64,000 bases of DNA from Levilactobacillus tangyuanensis (GTDB taxonomy: Bacteria; Bacillota; Bacilli; Lactobacillales; Lactobacillaceae): contig NZ_RHOA01000003.1 of assembly GCF_003946545.1 (NCBI RefSeq), positions 124,001 through 188,000 on the forward strand, given 5' to 3'. Shown here piece after piece: positions 1-10,101 of the stretch. A program made the translations under genes and the position numbers. Under the pieces are notes generated by a model. The model had not been told where the DNA came from. It saw only the letters and a program-made list of their open reading frames with translations, and made no database searches. Every line of letters begins with the position of its first letter. The stretch's first letter is position 1.

Positions 1-839
1 TCATCTTTAACCAATACAGCCAATACGAAAATGAAATCGTGACGGGTGAAGTTGAGCGTCAAGACTCTCGATTTGTTTACGTGAGCTTGGGCAAGGTGGA
101 AGCGGTCATGGGTCGTCAGGACCAAATGCCAAATGAAACCTACCGGATTCATGACCGGATTAAGGTCTATGTGACGCGGGTTGAAAACGCCACGAAGGGT
201 CCTCAGGTCTTCGTTAGCCGGACACATGCGGACCTGTTGAAGCGGCTCTTCGAACAAGAAGTTCCTGAAATTTATGACGGGACCGTTGAAATCATGGCCA
301 TTGCTCGTGAGGCCGGTGACCGGGCAAAGGTTGCCGTTCGTTCGAACAACCCTGACATCGATCCAGTCGGGACCAGCGTTGGTCCTCGTGGGCAACGGGT
401 CCAAACCATCGTTAACGAACTTGGCGGTGAAAACATGGATATCGTTGAATGGACCGATGATGAGGCTAAGTTCATTGCTAATGCCTTGAACCCGGCCGAA
501 GTCCTTGATGTTATCTTTGATCCTAACAACGAACGGGCTTGCGAAGTCATCGTGCCAGATTATCAATTGTCCTTGGCCATTGGTAAGCGGGGCCAAAATG
601 CTCGTTTGGCGGCAAAGTTGACGGGTTACAAGATTGATATTAAATCAGAATCTGAAGCTTCTGCTATAATGGAGGCTGATGAGGGCGCGGATGACGCTAC
701 CGCACCGGCAGAAGATGCCAGTGCCAGTGACACGTCAGCAACTGATGACGACGCAGCTTCAACTGTTGACGACACGCCGGCAGCCGATGACGTTGCCGAA
801 TCAGCCGCACCAGCTGACGATGAACAAGCGACCGACTAA
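1..839 (+). CDS. nusA: Transcription termination/antitermination factor NusA (C-terminal part)
   Basis: The gene enters from the left edge; the reading frame is already open at base 3, so the GTG at 39 is an internal valine and not the start. About 279 residues are visible. NusA binds RNA polymerase and nascent RNA and modulates pausing, termination and antitermination. Visible parts are most of the S1 domain, then two KH domains with their GXXG loops (GPRG in KH1, GKRG in KH2), and a long Asp/Ala/Thr-rich acidic tail of roughly 60 residues. It heads the conserved nusA-rnpM-ylxQ-infB-rbfA operon, with rnpM 25 bases downstream. The missing N-terminus lies outside the window. Confidence 0.97.
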   Translation, partial: IFNQYSQYENEIVTGEVERQDSRFVYVSLGKVEAVMGRQDQMPNETYRIHDRIKVYVTRVENATKGPQVFVSRTHADLLKRLFEQEVPEIYDGTVEIMAIAREAGDRAKVAVRSNNPDIDPVGTSVGPRGQRVQTIVNELGGENMDIVEWTDDEAKFIANALNPAEVLDVIFDPNNERACEVIVPDYQLSLAIGKRGQNARLAAKLTGYKIDIKSESEASAIMEADEGADDATAPAEDASASDTSATDDDAASTVDDTPAADDVAESAAPADDEQATD

Positions 840-864
840 CCAGAATTAAAGGAGGTTCGGGTCC

Positions 865-1161
865 ATGAAACAGCGAAAGGTTCCCCTGCGGAAAGATATC
901 GTGACCGGGGAAATGGCACCTAAGAAGCAACTGGTCCGCGTTGTGCGGAACCAGGATCAAGAGGTCAGCATCGACCCTACCGGCAAGCAATCAGGTCGAG
1001 GCGCATACATCTCGCTTGACGTGAAGGTTGCCGAAAAGGCCAAGCATGAAAAGACTTTTGACCGCGTCTTTGGCGTCAAGATTGATGACCAGTTCTATGA
1101 TGACCTGATCGCATACGTTGACCACCAGCAGGCTCGTAAGGAATTATTCGATAATGACTAA
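865..1161 (+). CDS. rnpM: RNase P modulator RnpM (YlxR family)
   Basis: This 98-residue basic protein belongs to the YlxR (DUF448) family, reported in Bacillus subtilis to bind and modulate RNase P. Family hallmarks are visible: the N-terminal VPLRKDIVTGEMAPKKQLVR stretch and the central SGRGAYIS motif. The start ATG follows a strong GGAGG. It sits between nusA and ylxQ as in most Firmicutes, and its last 8 bases overlap the start of ylxQ, which suggests translational coupling. Identification is by family motif and gene order; the RNase P role is known from the family and not shown here. Confidence 0.93.
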   Translation: MKQRKVPLRKDIVTGEMAPKKQLVRVVRNQDQEVSIDPTGKQSGRGAYISLDVKVAEKAKHEKTFDRVFGVKIDDQFYDDLIAYVDHQQARKELFDND

Positions 1162-1459
1162 CTCCGATAAGGCTTTGCAGCTCTTGGGTTTGGTTCGTCG
1201 GGCCGGTAAGCTAGTGACGGGTGAATCATTCGTCTTAGCTGCCGTACGCGATGGCTCTGCCAAGATGGTCTTATTGGCAAACGATGCCGGTAAGAGTAGC
1301 CAAAAACAATTTCGTGATAAAACGACCAGTTATCAGGTCGAATTAATAGAAACATTTACTAAAGACCAGTTGAGTACTGCCATTGGGGCGGCACGCACGG
1401 TTATAGCCATTACCGATCCGGGTTTCGTCCGGAAGTTACACCAGTTGTTGTCAGCGTAG
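1154..1459 (+). CDS. ylxQ: YlxQ, L7Ae-family RNA-binding protein
   Basis: A 101-residue L7Ae/L30e-type K-turn RNA-binding protein, often annotated as ribosomal protein L7Ae-like. I place the start at the ATG at 1154 (MTNSDKALQLLGL), not at the longer in-frame ATG at 1118, because the family begins with the alpha helix preceding LGLVRRAGKLVTGE. The glycine- and lysine-containing RAGKLVTGE and the later ANDAG segment are typical. It overlaps the rnpM stop by 8 bases and precedes infB by 47. Its substrate RNA in this organism is unknown. Confidence 0.9.
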   Translation: MTNSDKALQLLGLVRRAGKLVTGESFVLAAVRDGSAKMVLLANDAGKSSQKQFRDKTTSYQVELIETFTKDQLSTAIGAARTVIAITDPGFVRKLHQLLSA

Positions 1460-1506
1460 CCGCTTGACGTTCTCGCGATCGATAGAATATTAAGGAGAGT
1501 GAAGAT

Positions 1507-3909
1507 ATGGGGAAAAAGCGAATTTATGAACTCGCAAAAGAAATTAATGTCTCCAGTAAACAGATCATTGCGAAGGCCGAAGAAAAGGGCTTTCCAGTGA
1601 AAAACCATATGTCTACGCTCGGCGAGAACGAAGAACGTCAATTGCGGGCTGCCTTTCAAACAAAGGGTCAAGCCACGAAGCCAGTTGCTAAACCAGCAGC
1701 CAAGCCAACGCAGGCGGCTAAGCCAAGTCAATCAACGACTCAAGGCCACAGTAAGCCTGCGGCTAAACCTGCTCAGTCCAATGGGCAATCACGGGATAAT
1801 CGAAATGCTACTAACACGCATGCCCGTTCCCAGAACCAGCAAGCGTCTCATGGCCAACAGAGCCAGCAGACGAGTAACAAAAATAACAGCCAGGCCGGCA
1901 GTAATCACAGTGATTCACGAAACTCCGGCACCGGCAGATTTGGTGGAAGTTTGAATAATAATACTAATAATAGCAGCAGTAACCGGCGTGGCGGCAATGG
2001 CGGCGGCAACAGTCGTGGCGGCCGTAACAACCGAAATAACCGGAACAACCGTCGTCGCAACACTAACAATAACAACCGTTACAAGAAGAACCAACGGATT
2101 AAAGACACGAACCAGCACAAGGGCGCCCCAGAACGGAAGAACAAGGCTTTACCAGAAACCTTAGTCTTTACGGATGGGATGAATGCGCAGGACTTGGCAA
2201 AAATCTTGCACCGTTCATCAGCTGAAATCGTCAAGAAGCTCTTCATGTTGGGTGTTATGGTCAACCAAAACCAATCCCTGGATAAGGATACGATTGAAAT
2301 TTTGGCCGATGACTACGGCATTCAAGCTGAAGAAAAGGTCGAAGTCGATGTAACCGATATCGATAAGTTCTTCGATGCCGAAATGGCTAACACGGATTAC
2401 CTGGAAACCCGGGCACCTGTCGTCACCATCATGGGACACGTTGACCATGGTAAGACGACCTTACTTGACCACTTACGTCATTCTCACATTACCGAGGGTG
2501 AAGCCGGTGGGATCACGCAAGCCATTGGGGCTTACCAAGTCCACTACAATGACAAGCAGATTACATTTTTGGATACGCCAGGACATGCTGCCTTTACTGA
2601 AATGCGTGCTCGTGGGGCCGAAATTACCGACATTACGGTGCTGGTTGTGGCTGCTGATGATGGTGTCATGCCACAAACTATCGAAGCCATTCACCATGCG
2701 AAGGCCGCTGGGACACCGATTATCGTTGCTGTCAACAAGATCGATAAGCCAGGTGCTAACCCTAACCACGTCATGGAACAGTTGACGGAATATGAATTAA
2801 TTCCTGAAGACTGGGGTGGCGATACCATCTTCGTTGAAATCTCTGCGAAGTTTGGTAAGAACATCGATGAATTACTGGATATGATTCTCTTACAATCCGA
2901 AGTGCTTGAATTGAAGGCTAACCCACGTCAAAACGGGGTTGGGTCTGTCATCGAAGCGCGTTTGGACCAAGGTAAGGGTTCCGTAGCCACGTTGTTAGTC
3001 CAACAAGGGACGCTTAAAGTTGGGGACCCAATCGTGGTTGGGAACACCTTCGGTAAGGTTCGGACGATGGTTAACGAACGTGGTCGGCGGATTAAGACGG
3101 CGGGTCCATCGACTCCTGTCGAAATTACCGGTTTAAGTGACGTGCCAGAAGCCGGGGATCGTTTCGTGGTCTTCGATGATGAAAAGACGGCACGGGCTGC
3201 TGGTGAAGAACGGGCCAAGGAAGCCTTGGTCAAGGAACGGAACAACACCAGCCATGTCACGTTAGACAACCTCTTCGACTCCCTTAAGGAAGGCGAAATG
3301 AAGGAAGTTGACGTGATCATCAAGGCCGATGTTCAAGGGTCAGTTGAAGCCTTAGCTGGTAGCTTGAAGAAGATTGATGTCTCCGGTGTTCGGGTTAACA
3401 TCATTCACTCCGCCGTTGGGGCCATTAACGAAAGTGATGTGACCTTGGCCGAAGCTTCAGACGCCATCATCATTGGGTTTAACGTGCGGCCAACGCCACA
3501 AGCACGGGCTCAAGCAGATTCCGACAAGGTTGATATTCGTTTGCACAATGTCATTTACAATGCCATTGATGAAATCGAAACGGCCATGAAGGGGATGCTG
3601 GAACCAACCTATGAAGAAGAAATCATCGGCCAAATTGAGGTTCGAGATATCTTCCATGCATCGAAGGTCGGCACCATTGTTGGTGGGATGGTAACCAGTG
3701 GTTACGTGACCTCCGAAAGTGATGTTCGGTTAATTCGTGACGGCGTGGTCATCTACGAAGGTAAGCTTGGTAGTTTGAAGCGGTTCAAGGATGATGTTAA
3801 GCAAGTTAAGCAAGGTTTCGAATTAGGTTTGACCATCGAGAATTACAACGATGTCAAGGTTGATGACGTCATCGAAGCTTACGTTATGAAGGAAGTTCCT
3901 GTTAAATAA
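1507..3909 (+). CDS. infB: Translation initiation factor IF-2
   Basis: IF-2 is the GTPase that places initiator fMet-tRNA on the 30S subunit and promotes subunit joining. The 800-residue protein starts with an IF2N domain (residues 1-50). A low-complexity linker rich in Lys/Ala/Pro and then Asn/Gly/Arg follows at about 55-205, with a second IF2N domain at about 215-265. The GTPase domain has G1 GHVDHGKT at 310-317, DTPGH, and NKID. Domains 2-4 run to the C-terminus. The start ATG follows AAGGAGAG. The linker is the variable part in lactobacilli, and its repeated codons explain the biased base composition around 1.7-2.1 kb. rbfA follows after 20 bases. Confidence 0.98.
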   Translation: MGKKRIYELAKEINVSSKQIIAKAEEKGFPVKNHMSTLGENEERQLRAAFQTKGQATKPVAKPAAKPTQAAKPSQSTTQGHSKPAAKPAQSNGQSRDNRNATNTHARSQNQQASHGQQSQQTSNKNNSQAGSNHSDSRNSGTGRFGGSLNNNTNNSSSNRRGGNGGGNSRGGRNNRNNRNNRRRNTNNNNRYKKNQRIKDTNQHKGAPERKNKALPETLVFTDGMNAQDLAKILHRSSAEIVKKLFMLGVMVNQNQSLDKDTIEILADDYGIQAEEKVEVDVTDIDKFFDAEMANTDYLETRAPVVTIMGHVDHGKTTLLDHLRHSHITEGEAGGITQAIGAYQVHYNDKQITFLDTPGHAAFTEMRARGAEITDITVLVVAADDGVMPQTIEAIHHAKAAGTPIIVAVNKIDKPGANPNHVMEQLTEYELIPEDWGGDTIFVEISAKFGKNIDELLDMILLQSEVLELKANPRQNGVGSVIEARLDQGKGSVATLLVQQGTLKVGDPIVVGNTFGKVRTMVNERGRRIKTAGPSTPVEITGLSDVPEAGDRFVVFDDEKTARAAGEERAKEALVKERNNTSHVTLDNLFDSLKEGEMKEVDVIIKADVQGSVEALAGSLKKIDVSGVRVNIIHSAVGAINESDVTLAEASDAIIIGFNVRPTPQARAQADSDKVDIRLHNVIYNAIDEIETAMKGMLEPTYEEEIIGQIEVRDIFHASKVGTIVGGMVTSGYVTSESDVRLIRDGVVIYEGKLGSLKRFKDDVKQVKQGFELGLTIENYNDVKVDDVIEAYVMKEVPVK

Positions 3910-3929
3910 ATAATCGGAGGCAATCGTAA

Positions 3930-4280
3930 ATGGCACAATATCGAGTTGGCCGGTTGGAACAAGAAATCCAACGGGAAGTAACGGATATTCTACTGAAGCG
4001 CGTTCGGGACCCACGGGTCGACGGCGTGACCGTTATGGGTGTAGAAGTCACTGGTGATTTGCAGGAAGCTAAGGTTTACTACAGTATTCTTTCCGACAAG
4101 GCGTCATCTGTCGAAAAGACCGCTGCGGGCCTTAAAAAGGCGACTGGATTGATTCGGTCCGAATTGGGTTCTCGGCTTAGTATCTATAAGACGCCAGAAT
4201 TAACGTTTGAACAAGATCAATCGGTTCGTTATGGTAGCCGGATCGATGAGTTACTCAACGATCTCCATCATCAAGAATAA
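3930..4280 (+). CDS. rbfA: 30S ribosome-binding factor A
   Basis: RbfA is a single KH-type domain protein needed for late 30S maturation and 16S rRNA 5' end processing, and is important in the cold. The 116-residue protein has the family signature near the N-terminus (RLEQEIQREVTDILLKRVRD), then the VEVTGDLQEAKVYYS strand and the LTFEQDQSVRYGSRIDELL C-terminal segment. A CGGAGG ribosome binding site lies upstream. It is the last gene before a hairpin terminator and completes the nusA-infB operon. Confidence 0.97.
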   Translation: MAQYRVGRLEQEIQREVTDILLKRVRDPRVDGVTVMGVEVTGDLQEAKVYYSILSDKASSVEKTAAGLKKATGLIRSELGSRLSIYKTPELTFEQDQSVRYGSRIDELLNDLHHQE

Positions 4281-4302
4281 TGCTAACCAGATAATGACAC
4301 AG

Positions 4303-4337
4303 AAAAGACGCTGGTCCGAGGGGATCAGCGTCTTTTT
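4303..4337 (+). terminator. Intrinsic terminator after rbfA
   Basis: An 11-bp perfect inverted repeat AAAAGACGCTG / CAGCGTCTTTT with a 12-base loop that can pair further, ending in a T run. It separates the nusA operon from truB, 40 bases ahead of the truB start. Confidence 0.85.
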
Positions 4338-4376
4338 ATTGGCGGCAAGGTAACGGCTAGAAACGGAGGACGCAAC

Positions 4377-5285
4377 ATGAATGGAATTATTCCGTTGTAT
4401 AAGGAACGGGGATTCACCAGCCACGATTGCGTGGCGAAGCTTCGTCACATTCTGCACACGAAGAAGGTTGGCCATAGTGGGACCCTTGATCCCAGTGTGG
4501 ATGGGGTGTTACCCATCTGTATTGGCGCAGCTACCAAGGTTGTGCCATACTTAATGGCATCGGGCAAGGTGTATAAGGGTACGGTCCGGCTAGGCTTGGC
4601 CACAACCACCGAGGATCTCGATGGCGAAGTGATTGAGACGCAACCGTTGGCTAACCCATTCTCGTTGGCTGACTTAGAGGCTGCGGCGGCGAAATTAACC
4701 GGAACGATTCAACAGACACCACCCATGTTCTCCGCGGTTAAGGTGCATGGACGCCGGCTTTATGAATATGCCCGTGCCGGTGAAACGGTTGAGCGGCCAA
4801 CGAGAACCATTACCGTTGATCGCTTTGATCTGGCCGATGACGGTGAATTTGATGTTGAAGCGGGGACTCAGACCGTGGCATTTGAGATTGCCTGTTCCAA
4901 GGGAACCTATGTCCGGACACTGGCGGTTGATCTTGGTCGCCAATTGGGGGTTCCCGCGGTGATGTCATCGTTAACCCGCCTGTCCAGCGGTGGGTTTAGC
5001 CTGGACCAGACGGTTACACTGGAGCAAGTGGCGGCTGCCATGGAGAACGAAGATTTAGCCAGTATCTTGCGGCCCTTGGACTATGCCTTGAAGGATTATC
5101 CTCAAGTTGATCTGCCGGAGAAGGTCTGGCACCTGGTTCAAAACGGGGTTTGGTTGTCTCGCGATGAGGTGGCTAGTTCCGAGCCGATCGTGGCACTGCG
5201 GTTTGAAGATCAGATCAAGTGTCTTTATGAGTGGCATGAAGAAAAACAGGCTTATAAGCCCTTAAAAATGTTTAGCACGAAGTAA
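4377..5285 (+). CDS. truB: tRNA pseudouridine(55) synthase
   Basis: TruB converts U55 to pseudouridine in the T-loop of tRNAs. The catalytic aspartate is visible as D38 in GTLDPSVDGVLP. The KGTYVRTLAVDLG motif, typical of the family, lies near the middle, and a PUA-like C-terminal region follows. Length is 302 residues, as expected for lactobacilli. The ATG at 4377 follows CGGAGG. It sits 18 bases before ribF, the usual truB-ribF pair, after the rbfA terminator. Confidence 0.97.
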   Translation: MNGIIPLYKERGFTSHDCVAKLRHILHTKKVGHSGTLDPSVDGVLPICIGAATKVVPYLMASGKVYKGTVRLGLATTTEDLDGEVIETQPLANPFSLADLEAAAAKLTGTIQQTPPMFSAVKVHGRRLYEYARAGETVERPTRTITVDRFDLADDGEFDVEAGTQTVAFEIACSKGTYVRTLAVDLGRQLGVPAVMSSLTRLSSGGFSLDQTVTLEQVAAAMENEDLASILRPLDYALKDYPQVDLPEKVWHLVQNGVWLSRDEVASSEPIVALRFEDQIKCLYEWHEEKQAYKPLKMFSTK

Positions 5286-5303
5286 TTAGAAAGGGAGTCG
5301 GTT

Positions 5304-6254
5304 ATGGAAGTTATTCGCATACATCATCCATTGGACCAACGACAAATTCCCGCGGATCCGGTTGTATTGGCCATGGGCTTCTTTGATGGTGTCCATCGCG
5401 GCCATCAGGCTGTGATTCAGCGGGCTAGGGATATTGCGCAAGCCAAAGGGGTTAAGCTGGCCGTTTTGACGTATGACCATCATCCGGCCATCGTCTATCG
5501 CCCCTTAACCTTGGACGACCAGAAGTATCTCAGTACCACACAGCGAAAGTTACAGTTGCTGGCCCGCTCTGGGGTTGACCGGGTATTTCTGGTGAGCTAT
5601 ACGGGGGCGTTCTCTGCCCAGAGTCCACAACAGTTCGTCGACGATTATCTGGTTAAATTTCATACCGTCACGGCGGTGGCTGGCTTCGATCATACCTATG
5701 GGAAGAAGGATGTGGCCACGATGAGTCGGCTACCCGAATATGCCCAGGGCAGGTTCGATGTGGAGACGGTCGCTCCAGTCGAAGAGACTGACCAAAAGGT
5801 TTCCTCGACCCGGATTCGCCAGGCCATGGTGGCCGGTCAGATTGACGAGGTCAATCAACTCCTGGGCTATCAGTACCGATCGACCGGACTCGTGGTTCAT
5901 GGCGAGGCACGTGGTCGGGAGCTGGGTTTTCCCACAGCTAACGTCCTGACACCGGATGACGAATGGGTACCAGGGATTGGGATCTATACGGCCCGGTTGA
6001 AGGTTGGGGCCATCTGGTACCCTGGGATGGTCTCTGTGGGCCGGAACGTCACCTTCGGGGATCATCGGCCCATAACGATTGAAATCAACCTGTTGGACTT
6101 CCAGGGCAACTTGTATGGGGAGTCCGTGACGGTGGAATGGCATCACCGGTTGCGAGGCGAAGTGAAGTTTGCCGGGGTTGAGCCCTTAGTTGCTCAGCTT
6201 CAACAGGATGAGGTTGCCACCCGGGCTTACTTCAAACAATTAGCGGCAGATTAA
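5304..6254 (+). CDS. ribF: Bifunctional riboflavin kinase / FAD synthetase
   Basis: RibF phosphorylates riboflavin to FMN and adenylylates FMN to FAD. The N-terminal nucleotidyltransferase domain shows GFFDGVHRGH at residues 25-34 and SSTRIR at 167-172. The C-terminal flavokinase domain begins with GRELGFPTAN near 204-213. Length is 316 residues and the start ATG follows AAAGGGAG. It closes the truB-ribF pair and is followed by a strong hairpin. No FMN riboswitch is visible upstream. Confidence 0.97.
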   Translation: MEVIRIHHPLDQRQIPADPVVLAMGFFDGVHRGHQAVIQRARDIAQAKGVKLAVLTYDHHPAIVYRPLTLDDQKYLSTTQRKLQLLARSGVDRVFLVSYTGAFSAQSPQQFVDDYLVKFHTVTAVAGFDHTYGKKDVATMSRLPEYAQGRFDVETVAPVEETDQKVSSTRIRQAMVAGQIDEVNQLLGYQYRSTGLVVHGEARGRELGFPTANVLTPDDEWVPGIGIYTARLKVGAIWYPGMVSVGRNVTFGDHRPITIEINLLDFQGNLYGESVTVEWHHRLRGEVKFAGVEPLVAQLQQDEVATRAYFKQLAAD

Positions 6255-6270
6255 AAGTGAAATAATGGTG

Positions 6271-6305
6271 AAAACGGTTCAGACTAGTCGGTCTGAACCG
6301 TTTTT
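6271..6305 (+). terminator. Intrinsic terminator after ribF
   Basis: A 14-bp perfect stem AAAACGGTTCAGAC / GTCTGAACCGTTTT with a six-base loop, ending in five Ts. Its last two bases overlap the first base pair of the upstream CIRCE-like site. Confidence 0.9.
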
Positions 6306-6330
6306 AGCACTTAATAGGCGAGATTGCTAA
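6304..6330 (+). promoter_or_regulatory. CIRCE operator, upstream copy
   Basis: Arms TTAGCACTT and GATTGCTAA separated by exactly nine bases. This matches the HrcA operator consensus TTAGCACTC-N9-GAGTGCTAA with one change per arm. It lies 17 bases upstream of the -35 box of the hrcA promoter and abuts the ribF terminator. Confidence 0.75.
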
Positions 6331-6347
6331 AAATTCTACCGGATTTC

Positions 6348-6378
6348 TTGACATAAAATCGCGGTTTTGCTACATTAT
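6348..6378 (+). promoter_or_regulatory. SigA-type promoter of the hrcA operon
   Basis: A consensus -35 TTGACA at 6348-6353 is followed by an AT-rich -10 region. TACATT at 17-bp spacing or CATTAT at 19-bp spacing are the best candidates. It is bracketed by two CIRCE operators. Confidence 0.75.
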
Positions 6379-6387
6379 ATATGTGTC

Positions 6388-6414
6388 TTAGCACTTGGTT
6401 TGTTTGAGTGCTAA
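6388..6414 (+). promoter_or_regulatory. CIRCE operator, downstream copy
   Basis: Arms TTAGCACTT and GAGTGCTAA separated by nine bases; one mismatch to the HrcA operator consensus. It lies just after the -10 region, so it falls in the early transcribed region and 17 bases before the hrcA ATG. Confidence 0.95.
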
Positions 6415-6430
6415 AAAAGGGGTGATTGTG

Positions 6431-7468
6431 ATGCTTTCAGAAAGACAAATGATGATTCTGCGAGCTGTGGTCCGCGACTTCACCAACACCGGTGTGCCGG
6501 TGGGGTCGAAGGCCCTTGCGAAGCAGTTGCCCATTCATGTAAGCTCAGCAACAATTCGTAATGAGATGGCCGCACTTGAGGAACAGGGCTTGATTAAGAA
6601 GACCCACTCCTCATCGGGGCGGATTCCTTCCGTTGAAGGGTATCGGTACTACGTCGACCATTTGGTCAAGCCAGATCCATTGCAACCAAATGATATTGAT
6701 GTGATTCAAACGTCGTTAGGTGGGGATTTTCATAAGATTGACGAGATTATTTCGCAATCGGCAACCATCCTCTCTAATCTCACGAGTTACACCGCCTTTA
6801 CCTTGAAGCCAGAACTGAAGGACAGTCGTCTGAGTGGGTTCCGGTTAGTGCCATTGGGTAAGCGCCAGGTCATGGCCATCCTAGTGACGGATAGCGGCGA
6901 TGTGGAAAACCAAACGTTTGATGTTTCCGAGGCGGTCTCAGGTGATCAGCTGGAGGCGGTCGTACGGCTCATCAATGACCAGTTGGTGGGGCTCACGCTG
7001 CCGGATGTCTTGCAGAAATTGCAGACGGATATTCCGCTAAAAATCGCCAATTATTTACAGAGTCCTACGGGGTTCTTGGATATCTTTGGCGACGTCTTAA
7101 CGCGGGCTGCGCAAGAGCGCTTCTACGTTGGTGGCCGACTAAATCTCCTGAACTTTTCTCAGGATAGTGATGTGGATTCGTTGAAGTCGTTGTACTCATT
7201 GATCGATAAGACCGATGATATTGCGAATGTTCTGGGGCCACCGAGTGATAACATTTCCGTGCAAATCGGGAATGAAATGACGAACGATGCCTTACAGAAT
7301 TTCAGCCTGATTACGGCGACCTACGACGTGAACCAGCACGGTCGCGGCATGATTGCCATCCTGGGACCGACGCGGATGCCATATTCACGAATGTTAGGAA
7401 TTGTTGGTGCGTTTCGTGAAGAGCTCGCCAAAAAATTATTAGATTACTATCGAAACTATGACGAGTAA
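6431..7468 (+). CDS. hrcA: Heat-inducible transcription repressor HrcA
   Basis: HrcA binds CIRCE and represses class I heat shock genes; it depends on chaperones to fold, closing a feedback loop. I place the start at ATG 6431 ([14 protein letters not shown]) with AAGGGGTG upstream; the longer in-frame TTG at 6395 lies inside the CIRCE element. The 345-residue protein has an N-terminal winged helix ([27 protein letters not shown]) and a C-terminal GAF-like domain. It is the first gene of hrcA-grpE-dnaK-dnaJ and is autoregulated by the two CIRCE sites. Confidence 0.97.
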   Translation: MLSERQMMILRAVVRDFTNTGVPVGSKALAKQLPIHVSSATIRNEMAALEEQGLIKKTHSSSGRIPSVEGYRYYVDHLVKPDPLQPNDIDVIQTSLGGDFHKIDEIISQSATILSNLTSYTAFTLKPELKDSRLSGFRLVPLGKRQVMAILVTDSGDVENQTFDVSEAVSGDQLEAVVRLINDQLVGLTLPDVLQKLQTDIPLKIANYLQSPTGFLDIFGDVLTRAAQERFYVGGRLNLLNFSQDSDVDSLKSLYSLIDKTDDIANVLGPPSDNISVQIGNEMTNDALQNFSLITATYDVNQHGRGMIAILGPTRMPYSRMLGIVGAFREELAKKLLDYYRNYDE

Positions 7469-7488
7469 AGAAAGGGAGGGTTTTTATC

Positions 7489-8076
7489 GTGGCTGATAAG
7501 CATCAAGCAACCACCGATGATCAAACCGCGGCTAAGGCCGCTGCAACCAAAACGTCCTCAGCCAAGGCTGATGTAAAGGACGCGTCCACGGATCAAGCTA
7601 AGGCCAAGGCAGTCGAAATGACCGCTGAGGAAGCGACCGCACTCAAGAAGCGGGCCGATGACTTTGAAGACAAGTATTTGCGGGCGGAAGCCGAAGTACA
7701 AAACATGCAAACGCGTTTTCAAAAGGAACAGGCCACGCTGATTAAGTATGATGGTCAACAATTGGCAAAGGATGTGCTCCCTGTCATTGATAACTTGGAA
7801 CGGGCGCTAGACGTTGAGGCTGCTGATGAAGCGGGAACTCAACTGAAGAAGGGTGTTCAGATGACCTATGATCATCTGGAAGATGCCTTGAAGCGTAACC
7901 ATGTGACCGAGATTATTGCCGAGGGCCAAAAGTTTGACCCGACGCAACACCAAGCGGTCCAATCCGTTCCTGCCGAAGACGGTCAGGAAGCGGATACCGT
8001 GGTCAAGGTTTTACAGAAGGGTTACCTGCTGAAGGACCGAGTTTTACGGCCAGCAATGGTCATCGTTGCTCAATAA
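7489..8076 (+). CDS. grpE: Nucleotide exchange factor GrpE
   Basis: GrpE releases ADP from DnaK. The 195-residue protein has a 45-residue Ala/Lys/Thr-rich N-terminal extension, a long coiled-coil region, and a C-terminal beta domain with the conserved [17 protein letters not shown] and [18 protein letters not shown] motifs. The start is GTG at 7489, ten bases after AGGGAGGG. It lies 20 bases after hrcA and 38 before dnaK within the CIRCE-controlled operon. Confidence 0.96.
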   Translation: MADKHQATTDDQTAAKAAATKTSSAKADVKDASTDQAKAKAVEMTAEEATALKKRADDFEDKYLRAEAEVQNMQTRFQKEQATLIKYDGQQLAKDVLPVIDNLERALDVEAADEAGTQLKKGVQMTYDHLEDALKRNHVTEIIAEGQKFDPTQHQAVQSVPAEDGQEADTVVKVLQKGYLLKDRVLRPAMVIVAQ

Positions 8077-8114
8077 TTAATCATAAAAAATAAAGATAAA
8101 AGAGGGAATTTTTG

Positions 8115-9977
8115 ATGGCAAGTAACAAGATTATCGGAATTGACTTAGGGACGACTAACTCAGCCGTTGCCGTTCTTGAAGGTAGCACGCCAAAGATTAT
8201 TGCAAACAAGGAAGGCGCTCGTACGACGCCATCCGTTGTCGCTTTTAAAGATGGCGAAACTCAAGTTGGTGAAGTGGCCAAGCGCCAAGCAATCACTAAC
8301 CCTAACACCATCTCATCCATCAAGAGTCACATGGGTGAAGCTGGTTTCAAGGAAACGGTTGACGGCAAGGACTACACGCCACAACAAATTTCTGCAATGA
8401 TTTTACAACACTTGAAGGCCTTCGCTGAAGACTACATTGGTGACACGGTTGATAAGGCCGTTATCACGGTGCCAGCTTACTTCAACGACGCCCAACGTCA
8501 AGCTACCAAGGATGCCGGTAAGATTGCTGGTCTGAACGTTGAACGGATTATCAACGAACCAACAGCTGCAGCCTTAGCTTACGGTTTGGACAAGCAAGAC
8601 AAAGATGAAAAAATCATGGTTTATGACCTTGGTGGTGGGACGTTTGACGTTTCTGTCTTGGACTTAGGGGATGGCGTCTTCGACGTTCTGTCTACTAACG
8701 GTGATACTCACTTAGGTGGGGATGACTTTGACCAAAAGATTATGGATTGGTTAATCGCCGGCTTCAAGGAAGAAAATGGCGTTGACTTGTCCAAGGATAA
8801 GATGGCCGTTCAACGGTTAAAGGATGCTGCTGAAAAGGCTAAGAAGGACCTCTCTGGGGTTACTGAAGCCCAAATCAGTTTGCCATTTATCTCCGCTGGC
8901 GACAATGGCCCATTGCACTTGGAAAAGAGCTTGAGCCGGGCTAAGTTCAACGAATTAACCGCTGACTTAGTTGAAAAGACGCGGGTACCCGTTGAAAACG
9001 CCTTGAAGGATGCCGACTTACAAGCTTCCGACATTGACGTTGTGATCTTAAACGGTGGGTCCACTCGGATTCCAGCCGTTCAAGAAGCCGTTGAAAAGTG
9101 GACGGGTAAGGAATCCAACCACTCAATCAACCCTGATGAAGCCGTTGCCTTAGGTGCTGCGGTTCAAGGTGGTGTGATTACTGGTGATGTTAAGGACGTT
9201 GTTTTACTTGACGTTACGCCATTATCCTTGGGGATTGAAACCATGGGTGGTGTCTTCACCAAGCTGATCGACCGTAATACCACGATTCCTACCAGCAAGT
9301 CACAAGTGTTCTCAACCGCTGCCGATAACCAACCAGCCGTTGATATTCACGTCTTACAAGGTGAACGGTCAATGGCCGCTGACAACAAGACGTTGGGTAA
9401 CTTCCAACTGACGGATATTCCAGCCGCACCTCGTGGTGTTCCTCAAATCCAAGTGACCTTCGATATCGATAAGAACGGGATCGTTAACGTTTCTGCTAAG
9501 GACATGGGGACCAACAAGGAACAAAAGATTACTATCAAGAGTTCCGATGGCCTGTCCGATGAAGAAATCGATAAGATGATGAAGGAAGCCAAGGAAAACG
9601 AAGCTGCCGACAACAAGCGTAAGGAAGAAGTCGACACTAAGAACGAAGTCGACCAATTACTCTTCCAAACCGACAAGACGTTGAAGGACGTTAAGGGCAA
9701 GGTTTCCGATGACGAAATCAAGAAGGCCGAAGATGCTCGTGATGCCCTCAAGAAGGCCCAAGAATCCAACGACATGGACGACATGAAGGCTAAGAAGGAT
9801 GACCTGAACAAGATTATCCAAGACCTGTCTGTCAAGTTGTACCAACAAGCGCAACAAGAACAAGCAGCCGCTGGCAAGGATGACGCCGGTGACGACAAGG
9901 GTGCCAAGAAGGACGACAAAGACGGCGAAACAGTCGACGGTGACTTCCATGAAGTCAACGACGATGACAAGAAGTAG
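8115..9977 (+). CDS. dnaK: Molecular chaperone DnaK (Hsp70)
   Basis: This ATP-dependent Hsp70 chaperone binds hydrophobic peptide segments. The start is ATG 8115 after AGAGGG; an upstream TTG at 8112 is in frame but unlikely. The 620-residue protein shows [15 protein letters not shown] near the start, the phosphate 2 motif [10 protein letters not shown], the adenosine motif [12 protein letters not shown] and the interdomain linker [11 protein letters not shown]. The substrate-binding domain ends in an acidic Lys/Asp-rich tail. Codon use is strongly biased, as expected for a very highly expressed protein. Confidence 0.98.
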   Translation: MASNKIIGIDLGTTNSAVAVLEGSTPKIIANKEGARTTPSVVAFKDGETQVGEVAKRQAITNPNTISSIKSHMGEAGFKETVDGKDYTPQQISAMILQHLKAFAEDYIGDTVDKAVITVPAYFNDAQRQATKDAGKIAGLNVERIINEPTAAALAYGLDKQDKDEKIMVYDLGGGTFDVSVLDLGDGVFDVLSTNGDTHLGGDDFDQKIMDWLIAGFKEENGVDLSKDKMAVQRLKDAAEKAKKDLSGVTEAQISLPFISAGDNGPLHLEKSLSRAKFNELTADLVEKTRVPVENALKDADLQASDIDVVILNGGSTRIPAVQEAVEKWTGKESNHSINPDEAVALGAAVQGGVITGDVKDVVLLDVTPLSLGIETMGGVFTKLIDRNTTIPTSKSQVFSTAADNQPAVDIHVLQGERSMAADNKTLGNFQLTDIPAAPRGVPQIQVTFDIDKNGIVNVSAKDMGTNKEQKITIKSSDGLSDEEIDKMMKEAKENEAADNKRKEEVDTKNEVDQLLFQTDKTLKDVKGKVSDDEIKKAEDARDALKKAQESNDMDDMKAKKDDLNKIIQDLSVKLYQQAQQEQAAAGKDDAGDDKGAKKDDKDGETVDGDFHEVNDDDKK

Positions 9978-9996
9978 TCATTAACGTCTAACATGG

Positions 9997-10040
9997 CAAC
10001 GGCAAGGAGTCAGAGTCCGTTGGGCTTTGGCTTTTTGTTT
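9997..10040 (+). terminator. Weak hairpin between dnaK and dnaJ
   Basis: A short stem CAACGG / CCGTTG with a 14-base loop is followed eight bases later by GGCTTTTTGTTT. It could be a partial terminator or an mRNA processing or stability element within the heat shock operon. The spacing between stem and T run is too long for a textbook terminator. Confidence 0.3.
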
Positions 10041-10101
10041 CGAGTATGCTATTCTTACACTTAGCATTTTAATTTAGCGGAATTGATTGGGAGGAAATCG
10101 G

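Noticed and set aside
1700-2100. Repetitive Asn/Gly/Arg-coding DNA in infB as a possible tandem repeat or insertion
   Set aside because: This is the usual low-complexity linker of lactobacillar IF-2; the frame is intact and the flanking domains are in order.
9443-9994. 183-codon frame antisense to the end of dnaK
   Set aside because: Mirror of a highly biased coding sequence; composition is Ser/Leu-rich with no ribosome binding site or family match.
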